A program made the translations under genes and the position numbers. From NCBI GenBank assembly GCA_017861095.1, contig JAGFXI010000103.1, forward strand, positions 1-12,003: a stretch of 12,003 nt of DNA, given 5' to 3'. The notes beneath the pieces were generated by a model that made no database searches, had not been told where the DNA came from, and worked only from the letters and a program-made list of their open reading frames with translations. Source of the DNA: Deltaproteobacteria bacterium (GTDB taxonomy: Bacteria > Desulfobacterota > Syntrophobacteria > BM002). Of this stretch, positions 6,672 to 12,003 are shown piece after piece; the stretch's first letter is position 1, and the number at the start of each line of letters is the position of its first letter.

Positions 6672-7574
6672 ATGACGAAAGAGGCAGGTGAAGCGGCGAG
6701 CGGGAGTAGCCGAAAGAAGGGCCTCGGAAAGGGACTGGGAGCACTCATTCCTGATGCGGATCTCGTCTCGCGAACGGGTGAGCAGTTCTTCTACTGCGAG
6801 ATTGAAGAGATTACCCCCAACCCCTACCAGCCGCGACACCATCTCCGTGACCGGGCGTTGGATGAGCTCGTGGAGTCAGTGCGTGAGAAAGGGGTACTCC
6901 AGCCGCTCTTGGTCAGGAGAAGCGATCAGGGCTATCAGTTGATTGCCGGCGAGCGGCGGTGGCGGGCGGCACAAATGGCCGGATTGCAGCGAGTTCCGGT
7001 CATCATCAAGGAAAGCACCGAGCCGGAGTCCTTTGAGCTGGCTCTGGTAGAGAACATTCAGCGTAAGGACCTCAACCCCATCGAAGAAGCGGAGGCTTAC
7101 TCGCGTCTGCATCAGGACTTTCACCTGGGTCAGGAGGAGATCGCCCGGAAGATCGGGCGAGACCGATCAACCGTAGCCAACATGATGCGTCTGCTCAAGG
7201 TGCCTGAGCGGATTCGCACGGACCTCCAGGAAGGGACGTTGGCCATGGGGCATGCGCGTGCCCTTCTGGGTCTTCCGGATTCCAGTCTCCAGCTTCAAGC
7301 CCGTGACGCGATCGTTAAGAAGGGGCTTTCGGTTCGAGAGACGGAAAGGCTCATACAGGGACTGTTGAAGAAGGGAAAACGGCGAAAGGCGGCGGCTCCG
7401 GGGGACGGAGGCTTGCGTCCCCTTCTCGACCAGCTCATCCGTCATTACGGCACTCGAGTGAAGATCACCCGTCGCGGCAGGAGGGGAAAGATCGAGATCG
7501 AATTTTTTTCCGAGGAAGATCTCCACCGCCTCCTAGATCTCTTGACTCAAAGCTCGCCCTTGCCGAGCCCATGA
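6672..7574 (+). CDS. parB: Chromosome-partitioning protein ParB (Spo0J)
   Basis: ParB binds parS, uses CTP to close into a sliding clamp and spreads along the chromosome to form the partition complex. The product has 300 residues. The N-terminal KKGLGKGLGALIPD (15-28) is the usual ParA-stimulating tail. The CTP-binding GERRWRA motif is at 93-99, and ENIQRKDLNPIEEA at 117-130 forms the second nucleotide motif. A helix-turn-helix for parS recognition lies at about 133-165 (EEIARKIGRDRSTVANMMRLL), and the C-terminal dimerisation domain is at about 248-292. The ATG at 6672 has GGAGCGG upstream. It is co-directional with parA, and its stop codon overlaps the ATG of a small ORF. Two parS-like sites (5617-5632 and 11543-11558) are in the window. 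Confidence 0.97.
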   Translation: MTKEAGEAASGSSRKKGLGKGLGALIPDADLVSRTGEQFFYCEIEEITPNPYQPRHHLRDRALDELVESVREKGVLQPLLVRRSDQGYQLIAGERRWRAAQMAGLQRVPVIIKESTEPESFELALVENIQRKDLNPIEEAEAYSRLHQDFHLGQEEIARKIGRDRSTVANMMRLLKVPERIRTDLQEGTLAMGHARALLGLPDSSLQLQARDAIVKKGLSVRETERLIQGLLKKGKRRKAAAPGDGGLRPLLDQLIRHYGTRVKITRRGRRGKIEIEFFSEEDLHRLLDLLTQSSPLPSP

Positions 7575-7696
7575 GCATTGATTCGGCTTCTGACCGGAGT
7601 CGAGAGTCGTGGACCGCAATGCAATGGGCATATTCCCGTTACGCTCAGAGCGGGGAACTCGAGTATTTTGGCAAGTATTCGTCCTTTCTCGCTTGA
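7571..7696 (+). CDS. Small ORF, 41 aa, overlapping the parB stop
   Basis: The ATG at 7571 overlaps the parB stop as ATGA, and the frame runs 41 codons to a TGA at 7694-7696. The product begins MSIDSASDRSRESWTAMQWA and is rich in Trp, Tyr, Phe and Ser, with segments such as YSRYAQSGELEYFGKYS; this looks more protein-like than the low-complexity Arg/Pro/Ala frames around it. There is no separate Shine-Dalgarno (GCCGAGCCC precedes the ATG), so translation would rely on coupling to parB. Third-position GC is only moderate. I do not recognise a family. It could be a small partner of the Par system, a remnant of a longer gene, or chance. Confidence 0.42.
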   Translation: MSIDSASDRSRESWTAMQWAYSRYAQSGELEYFGKYSSFLA

Positions 7697-8040
7697 CCTC
7701 CTTTTCCATCTGCCTTGCCGCGCCGTGGCGAGGTATTGCCGAGCAGAGCACCCCGTCTCGAGAAACCATTAGCCAGCTCTTCCCGGAATGAAGTGGCGCA
7801 CGGAGTGCCGACGATCGGCTCAGGCGGAAAGACCGACGGAACAAAACGGTAGAATCTGGAGGTCCGATGCTCCCGCGGCGGGCGAAGACCGAGATGGCCG
7901 GAGGTGATCGTTCCCTCCGGCTCTTGACCTTTGAGGCGGCGTCGCGCGCGGGCGGGGCCGGGACAACTTAGCGTGCCGATTGGATGCCTCTGCTGAGTTG
8001 GAAGTCGGAGGCAGATTCAAGGGATTTCAGGCAGGCGGCG
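7697..8040 (+). other. Gap between the parB operon and yacP, with one strong hairpin
   Basis: I see no convincing gene in this stretch. The main structure is an 8-bp perfect stem, GCCGGAGG (7897-7904) with CCTCCGGC (7914-7921) and a 9-nt loop, without a T tract; it could be a Rho-type end or part of the yacP leader. TAGAAT at 7850-7855 resembles a -10 box, but no good -35 is placed for it. A 34-codon frame from ATG 7867 has GGAGGT only 3 nt away and an Arg/Ala/Gly composition, so I do not call it. Confidence 0.4.
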
Positions 8041-8571
8041 ATGGCAGTCCATCTCATCATTGACGGGTACAACCTCATTCGTCGGTCTCCCATGCTCCGG
8101 CGAGAGGACGAGGTCGCGCTGGAACTAGCGCGAGAATCACTGCTGGAGTGGCTCCGCAAATACAAGAGAATCCGGTCGCACCGGATCACTGTGGTTTTTG
8201 ACGGGGCGAGCAAGACTGGAGCGCCGCCGAGCCCCGGTCAGGAGAAGGGGATCCGTGTTGTCTTCTCCGGAAGGAACGAGACGGCCGACGCGGTCATCGA
8301 GCGCATGAGCGAAAAGGAGGGCGGCAAGCTCACGGTGGTGACCTCGGACAGAGATCTGGGCCGATATGCTGCCTCACACGGCGCTGTGGTCATTGACGCG
8401 GAAGAGTTTGCGGGCAAACTCGAGATGGCCCTCCATTTCGAGGCCAAGGGGGCTGAGGTGGACGAGGAGAACGAGGGGCGGCAGGGCGGCCTGGACACTC
8501 GAAAGAAGGGCCCGAGCAAGCGGCTGTCCAAAGGGGAGCGAAAGAAACGGCAGCGCCTGCGGAAAGTGTAG
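8041..8571 (+). CDS. YacP/Rae1-type NYN-domain ribonuclease
   Basis: The product has 176 residues, close to the 170 of Bacillus YacP (Rae1), a ribosome-associated endoribonuclease that cuts certain mRNAs during translation. The NYN/PIN-like fold is shown by LIIDGYNLIR (5-14, Asp8), VVFDGAS (51-57, Asp54), NETADAVIERM (79-89, Asp83) and VVTSDRDLGRYA (99-110, Asp103 and Asp105), the expected acidic metal-binding set. The C-terminal 30 residues are very basic (KKGPSKRLSKGERKKRQRLRKV), which suits RNA or ribosome contact. I chose ATG 8041 because MAVHLIIDGYN is the family start; an upstream ATG at 7984 would add 19 residues without a ribosome site. It stands alone between two repeat-bearing gaps. 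The exact target is unknown. Confidence 0.88.
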   Translation: MAVHLIIDGYNLIRRSPMLRREDEVALELARESLLEWLRKYKRIRSHRITVVFDGASKTGAPPSPGQEKGIRVVFSGRNETADAVIERMSEKEGGKLTVVTSDRDLGRYAASHGAVVIDAEEFAGKLEMALHFEAKGAEVDEENEGRQGGLDTRKKGPSKRLSKGERKKRQRLRKV

Positions 8572-8573
8572 TT

Positions 8574-9088
8574 CGCATGATGCACGAACCGTCTGCTGTG
8601 ACCGCGGATTCGGCTGCCCTTCTTTGCGACGGGTGGGCTCTGAGATGAGCAACCTTGCGGGAGCGGCTTCTCTCTCGGCAGGCTCCCCTCGACAAGCTCG
8701 GGACCGCGGGATCCGGAGTTGCGCCGAAGGGTGGCCGCGATCGGACGGCCTGAGGCAGGGATGGTCTGCTCTGCAAGGGCGCCACGCCGAGGCGTGGTCG
8801 CGTCATCGATAGTGGAGCCTGAGGCCGGGCCTTTCGACGGGGTTCTCGTGGAAAGCGCGGGAGGCGTTTCTGTGGGCGAAGGAAGGTAGAAGCTCCGGAT
8901 GCGCTTTGCGCCGTAGACCACCCTGCCTGCGGCGCCGCCTCGTTTTGCATAGCCGGCAGCCGGGCGTCCACGGGCGTTCTTCCAACAGGCTCAGGACAAG
9001 CTCACCTTGGGAGCGCGAGCCCCTGTGGTTGGCCGATGGAACGGCGATTTCCACGGTCTCGCGATGGCATTTCGCGCAGAATGCGGGG
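8574..9088. repeat. Element with imperfect terminal inverted repeats (about 515 bp)
   Basis: The left end CGCATGATGCACGAA (8574-8588) and the right end TTCGCGCAGAATGCG (9071-9085) are inverted copies matching at 12 of 15 positions. The first 55 bp match the reverse complement of about 10785-10838, and 9038-9088 matches the reverse complement of 10651-10711, so this is a longer relative of that compact element, inverted with respect to it. Its core (8618-8940) matches the repeat at 3831-4095. It also contains two short palindromic units of the CGACAAGCTCGG / GGACAAGCTCACC kind. I see no transposase gene inside, so if mobile it is non-autonomous. Confidence 0.65.
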
Positions 9089-9207
9089 AGCGAATGGCTC
9101 GGGTCGGCGATAATGGTTGGAGCGCGTGTGTCAATGATTGACCCTCGATGAGCGTGATCTCCGAGACCAGGGACAAGAGATTTCGACGAAACAGGAGAAT
9201 GGGAGGA

Positions 9208-9648
9208 ATGTACCAATCTATTCTGGTGCCCCTTGACGGTTCGGCTCTGGCGGAGGCTATCCTTCCGGAGATAGAGAAATTGGCCCGCTGCATGGGAGCT
9301 CGCATTCTACTCCTGCGGGTAAGTCGAGCGCACGTCTTTCCGGGGAAAGATCCTACGAAGGCGGAAATACAGGTGGTCAGGCGGGCCGAAGAGTACGTGG
9401 CCGAGATCCGAGATCGACTGGCGGCCAAAGGGTTGGATGCGGAGGCCCACGTGAGGTACGGTGCGGTGGCCGAGGAGATCCTGACGCACAGTGCCCGCAA
9501 CGACGTCGATCTCATTGCTATGTCTACCCATGGGAGGAGCGGCCTCGGGCGCTGGGCCCTTGGAAGCGTTGCCGAGAAGATCGTCAGGCGAAGCCAAAAA
9601 CCGGTACTCCTGATGCGGGCCAAGGCGCGGCCTGAAGGAGAGGACTAG
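9208..9648 (+). CDS. UspA-family universal stress protein
   Basis: The product is a 146-residue single-domain Usp, the usual size. It starts MYQSILVPLDGSALAEAILPEI, the typical first strand with an acidic ATP-site residue, and ends with the glycine-rich segment STHGRSGLGRWALGSVAEKIVRRSQKPVLLM, which in ATP-binding members holds the phosphates and ribose. Such proteins act as cytoplasmic homodimers in stress and starvation survival; the specific trigger is unknown. I favour ATG 9208 because AGGAG at 9193-9197 is 10 nt upstream. ATG 9199 and ATG 9148 are in frame, but they add residues outside the domain. It follows the 8574-9088 repeat element and converges on plsY. Confidence 0.9.
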   Translation: MYQSILVPLDGSALAEAILPEIEKLARCMGARILLLRVSRAHVFPGKDPTKAEIQVVRRAEEYVAEIRDRLAAKGLDAEAHVRYGAVAEEILTHSARNDVDLIAMSTHGRSGLGRWALGSVAEKIVRRSQKPVLLMRAKARPEGED

Positions 9649-9750
9649 AAATGGTCGCCGCGACAGATGCCTGTGCGCAATCGTGTCTACCGGCCGGCTT
9701 GCCTTTGTCGCTGCAGGCAAAGCGAAGGCCAGCGCTTTGTTGCCCTCTTG

Positions 9751-9770
9751 GGCCCCGGGCCTTCGGGGTC
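9751..9770. other. Hairpin in the convergent usp-plsY gap
   Basis: GGCCCCG (9751-9757) pairs with CGGGGTC (9764-9770), with one G-T pair and a 6-nt loop. It lies between the convergent genes usp and plsY, where a bidirectional end of transcription would be expected, but neither strand shows a T tract. A further AGGCGG/CCGCCT stem overlaps the plsY stop codon (9860-9877). The rest of 9649-9867 shows no gene. Confidence 0.3.
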
Positions 9771-9867
9771 GGAGAAGAACGCGTTGCGGGGTTCTCTTAC
9801 CCGAGGACGGGAAGGGTTTTCCGCCAACCGGCCGGACTTGCCATCATTGCCGTGAGGTGAGGCGGCT

Positions 9868-10479
9868 TCAATCCGCCTTCCACTTACGCTCCCTGCCTTC
9901 CACGAGGGCACGAATATTGGAACGGTGGCGGAAGGAAATGCCCAGAGCAAGGAGGCCGCCGAGCCCCACGTACACTCCGGGGTAGTCAAAGAGGGCGAGC
10001 CAAAGGGGTAAACTGACGGCGGCGATGAGGGAGGCGAGGGAGACGTAGCGCCAACGCCAGGCGACGGCGGCGAAAAGAAGGAACCCGCAGAGCGCAGCCT
10101 TGGGCCAGAGAACAAGCGAGATTCCGGAGACAGCGCCCACACCCTTGCCGCCCTGGAAGCGGAGGAACAAAGAGTAACAACTTCCGAGTAGGATGGCGAG
10201 AGCAACGAGCGAGACCGCCCGGGTATCCACGGGGGAGGTGGCAGGCCAGAGGAAGAGAACAAGGGCGACAGGGAGGACGCCCTTGGCCATGTCGAGGGCA
10301 AGGACGACGAGACCGTAGCGAAGGCCGAGAAGACGGGCCACATTGGCAGCGCCGATGTTGCCGCTTCCGGATTCTCGCACGTCCCGACCGGCAAGCAAGC
10401 GGCCAATCCAGTAGCCGGACGGGAGGGAGCCGACGAGGTAGCCAAGAAGGACTAAAGGCAGAACGGCAAGCCAAGCCAT
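9868..10479 (-). CDS. plsY: Acyl-phosphate:glycerol-3-phosphate acyltransferase
   Basis: PlsY is an inner-membrane enzyme that moves an acyl chain from acyl phosphate (made by PlsX) to glycerol 3-phosphate, the first step of phospholipid synthesis. The product has 203 residues with several hydrophobic membrane spans. Motif 1 is ESGSGNIGAANVAR (36-49), motif 2 is FQGGKGVGAVSG (108-119), and motif 3 is FRHRSNIRALVEGRE (183-197). The ATG at 10479 has GGGAG 7 nt upstream and gives the normal MAWLAVLPLVLLGYLVGSLPSG start; the frame extends 10 codons further without support. Oddly, the usual Gly-His just before motif 2 (GHxxPVF) reads Gly99-Ser100, and GVAT reads GVGA. TTGCCT and TAAGGT on the minus strand near 10540-10510 could be a weak promoter. 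No plsX is visible nearby. Confidence 0.94.
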   Translation of the reverse strand: MAWLAVLPLVLLGYLVGSLPSGYWIGRLLAGRDVRESGSGNIGAANVARLLGLRYGLVVLALDMAKGVLPVALVLFLWPATSPVDTRAVSLVALAILLGSCYSLFLRFQGGKGVGAVSGISLVLWPKAALCGFLLFAAVAWRWRYVSLASLIAAVSLPLWLALFDYPGVYVGLGGLLALGISFRHRSNIRALVEGRERKWKAD

Positions 10480-10650
10480 CGATGTCTCCCACGTTGGATG
10501 CGACAACACCTTACTGGGGTGAAGGGGCCAAAGGCAAGGAGTTTTTGAAATGGCGGGCTGCTAAGGAGCCATACGAGGGGACTCCTCCACCCCAGCGTGA
10601 TTTGCCCCGGACGGAGCCACTTTTCGGCGTGGTCGCGGCACTTGTTTGAG

Positions 10651-10840
10651 CCCGCATTATGCACGAGAAGCCATTGGGAGATCGTGGAGATAGTCGTGCC
10701 ACCGGGCAACCATCCCGCGGCAACGCGGGACTCGGACCTGAGGCGTACGTGTTCAGTACGTCGCAAGGTGCGAGACCCGAGGACGCCCCAAAGAACGGCC
10801 GGATCCGCGATCGGAGCAGGGGGTTCGTGCATTATGCGGG
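10651..10840. mobile_element. MITE-like element with perfect 16-bp terminal inverted repeats
   Basis: CCCGCATTATGCACGA (10651-10666) is repeated inverted as TCGTGCATTATGCGGG (10825-10840), a perfect 16-bp pair bounding 190 bp. Flanks TTGAG (10646-10650) and TTAAG (10841-10845) differ at one base and might be a target duplication. The interior has hairpins: TCCCGCG-GCAA-CGCGGGA (10713-10730) with a GNRA-type loop, CGTAC/GTACG (10744-10760), and TCGCA/TGCGA (10761-10773). It has no coding capacity for a transposase. Both ends match the ends of 8574-9088 in inverted orientation. It lies in the gap between plsY and the DUF3842 gene, where 10480-10650 and 10841-11026 show no gene. Confidence 0.68.
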
Positions 10841-10865
10841 TTAAGGAAGGGTCAGGGATACTTGG

Positions 10866-10891
10866 GGCCTCATAGGGGCAATCCTGAGGCC
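10866..10891 (+). other. 7-bp stem-loop upstream of the DUF3842 gene
   Basis: GGCCTCA (10866-10872) pairs with TGAGGCC (10885-10891) around a 12-nt loop. No T tract follows. It lies 136 nt before the DUF3842 start and could belong to its leader. No known riboswitch motif is recognised. Confidence 0.25.
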
Positions 10892-11026
10892 GGTGGTGGT
10901 GCGGGCCCTGTTGTGCGAAGATGGTTGTAGTATGGTGCCAATTGCTCCGCAGCGCAACGTTTCATATACGGGGAACAGAGGCGAGCGGTGCCGCCCCTCC
11001 CCATCGGGGATGAGCAGTTGTCAGGC

Positions 11027-11458
11027 ATGAAGATCGCAGTCATCGACGGGCAGGGTGGTGGCATCGGCAGCGTCCTCATCAAGAGGATGAGGGAGGTTTT
11101 TCAGGAACGGGTGGAGATCCTCGCCTTGGGCACGAATGCCATCGCCGCAGCCCAGATGATGAAAGCCGGCGCTAACAAGGGGGCGAGCGGCGAGAACGCC
11201 ATCGTGGTCATGGTGCGCAAGGTTGACCTCATCGTCGGTCCCATTGCCATCGTCCTCGCCGATGCCATGATGGGCGAGATGACTCCCGCCATGGCCGCAG
11301 CCGTAGCGAGCAGCCCCGCCCGAAAATTCCTTCTCCCGCTCACCCAGGAGGCGGTCGAAGTCGTGGGCGTCGTACCCGAGCCTCTGCCTCACCTCGTGGA
11401 GCATCTGGTCGAGAAGCGGCTCCGACCCATTGTGGAGGCCATGGAGGGAGAAGGCTAA
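11027..11458 (+). CDS. DUF3842 family protein
   Basis: The product has 143 residues beginning MKIAVIDGQGGGIGSVLIKR, a Rossmann-like glycine-rich start typical of DUF3842. Further family-type blocks are EILALGTNAIAAAQMMKAGANKGASGENAIVVM (30-62), VDLIVGPIAIVLADAMMGEMTPAMA (66-90), and a C-terminal LLPLTQEAVEVVGV segment. The family occurs mainly in anaerobes and metagenomic bacteria and has no known function; the glycine loop suggests nucleotide binding, which is inference. I chose ATG 11027 because the glycine motif must follow directly; an upstream in-frame ATG at 10988 adds 13 residues. The ribosome site is weak (CAGG at 11022-11025). The C-terminal 25 residues look helical and charged. It stands alone, and a parS site lies 85 nt after its stop. 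Confidence 0.88.
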   Translation: MKIAVIDGQGGGIGSVLIKRMREVFQERVEILALGTNAIAAAQMMKAGANKGASGENAIVVMVRKVDLIVGPIAIVLADAMMGEMTPAMAAAVASSPARKFLLPLTQEAVEVVGVVPEPLPHLVEHLVEKRLRPIVEAMEGEG

Positions 11459-11542
11459 CCGATAGGAATCGGAATCTGCAAGGTTTCCGCTCTATCCGCC
11501 ACTCCGTTCCTTCAGGAGCTTTTCATCGATATACGAACGGGA

Positions 11543-11558
11543 TGTTTCACGTGGAACA
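11543..11558. promoter_or_regulatory. parS centromere site 2
   Basis: TGTTTCACGTGGAACA differs from the consensus TGTTTCACGTGAAACA at one position. It combines one consensus half-site and one half-site like the first parS at 5617-5632, about 5.9 kb away. It lies in intergenic DNA after the DUF3842 gene. Two sites so close together make a ParB loading cluster likely. Confidence 0.85.
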
Positions 11559-11915
11559 ACCCCTCGGTCTCTCGACTCCCATCCGGGGTTTCCGTCGCCA
11601 CCTGGACGCTGGTATGCCCGGTGAGGAACCTGCTCCAGAAGTGGCGGGTAAGGCGGGCGGCAACTTCCGAACGCCCTGTCGGCCGCACATGGTCTTGGCA
11701 GCTATGACCGCATTCGGAACTCCTGGAAGCCCGAGATCAACAAAACATGATTGGCAAATTGTGACGACCCAAAAAAACGCGAATTCCCCAGTTTTTTGCT
11801 TCTTTTTTCCCTTAATCCCTGAATTATTCCTCTGTTTGTTTCTTGTCTGGTCCCGCTTGTGCGCAATACGGTTCCTCGTGAGGGGCGAACATGCCGCAAG
11901 GCCCCACCAGCCCCC

Positions 11916-11960
11916 CAACAGGCTGTCCGACAACCCCAAAAACACCCTCCTCTCCCTCTC
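11916..11960. repeat. 45-bp dispersed repeat, copy B
   Basis: This is the second copy of the sequence at 5516-5560, same orientation, 42 of 45 positions identical. Similarity ends at the CTC at 11958-11960, where copy A continues into its C/G hairpin and copy B does not. Confidence 0.75.
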
Positions 11961-12003
11961 ACCTTTACCCGCCTTAGTTATTGCCATTTGGCGTGTCAAG
12001 AGG

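Larger units (their letters stand above)
11459..12003. other. Intergenic region with parS, AT-rich stretch and repeat
   Basis: No gene is convincing here. Besides parS (11543-11558) and the 45-bp repeat (11916-11960), the stretch 11735-11860 is much richer in A and T than its surroundings, with runs of A near 11770 and of T near 11793 and 11804. I find no DnaA-box-like sequence in it. A plus-strand frame from ATG 11614 is open to the right edge, but its product is mostly low-complexity and reads through the repeat. Confidence 0.5.

Noticed and set aside
7867..7971. 34-codon ORF upstream of yacP
   Set aside because: GGAGGT is only 3 nt from the ATG, the peptide is Arg/Ala/Gly-rich, and the frame covers a strong hairpin.
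8238..8971. Overlapping minus-strand frames across the 8574-9088 element
   Set aside because: They read through repeat DNA and the end of yacP. Similar-looking peptides arise from the 3831-4095 copy because the DNA is repeated, not because of a protein.
9445..9460. CACGTG inside usp as a third parS
   Set aside because: Only the central hexamer matches; the outer half-site bases do not.
11658..11747. Short plus-strand frame ending SYDRIRNSWKPEINKT
   Set aside because: It looks slightly protein-like and could be a gene remnant, but it has no start or ribosome site and I cannot tie it to a family.
11735..11860. Possible oriC
   Set aside because: It is AT-rich and next to parS, but I find no TTATNCACA-type DnaA boxes and no dnaA or dnaN nearby.
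11547..11999. Minus-strand 150-codon frame and plus-strand frame open to the edge
   Set aside because: Both are low-complexity, cross the 45-bp repeat and the AT-rich stretch, and show no recognisable domain. The hydrophobic run on the plus strand comes from T-rich DNA.

Overview
The window looks like a GC-rich (roughly 60 % G+C), free-living bacterial chromosome. DapL (the aminotransferase lysine route), a DUF3842 protein, a YacP-type NYN nuclease, chromosomal-type ParA/ParB with parS sites, and many dispersed palindromic repeats in the gaps would fit a deep-branching lineage such as Methylomirabilota/NC10 or a deltaproteobacteria-like group. That placement is inference only; no marker gene here settles it.

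Layout, left to right. (1) 1-1259, minus: nicotinate phosphoribosyltransferase, cut by the left edge. (2) 1260-1621: a divergent gap with a 12-bp palindrome and then about 255 nt of strongly hairpin-forming sequence ending in a terminator-like stem plus T tract. (3) 1622-3753, plus: a likely operon of a 44-codon small ORF, a 570-aa protein with a DUF89/ARMT1-like core and a second unrecognised domain, and an 85-aa DUF6504-like protein. (4) 3754-4185: a degenerate dispersed repeat. (5) 4186-5421, minus: dapL. (6) 5422-5841: a short dispersed repeat, a perfect palindromic parS site and a promoter for parAB. (7) 5842-7696, plus: parA, parB and a 41-codon ORF that overlaps the parB stop. (8) 8041-8571, plus: a YacP/Rae1-type NYN-domain nuclease. 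(9) 8574-9088: a repeat element with imperfect terminal inverted repeats. (10) 9208-9648, plus: a UspA-type stress protein. (11) 9868-10479, minus: plsY. (12) 10651-10840: a compact element with perfect 16-bp terminal inverted repeats, whose two ends match those of the element in (9). (13) 11027-11458, plus: a DUF3842 protein. (14) 11459-12003: no convincing gene, but a second parS site, an AT-rich stretch and a second copy of the short repeat from (6).

The genes cover chromosome segregation (parABS), NAD salvage, lysine/diaminopimelate synthesis, phospholipid synthesis, RNA turnover and stress response. They do not form one pathway. Two parS sites about 5.9 kb apart, flanking or near parAB, suggest an origin-proximal position, although I see no DnaA-box cluster or oriC.

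The best candidates for undescribed biology are the block at 1318-3753 (palindrome, structured leader or small RNA, micro-ORF, DUF89-like two-domain protein, DUF6504-like protein) and the terminal-inverted-repeat element family at 8574-9088 and 10651-10840, with a core shared with 3831-4095.
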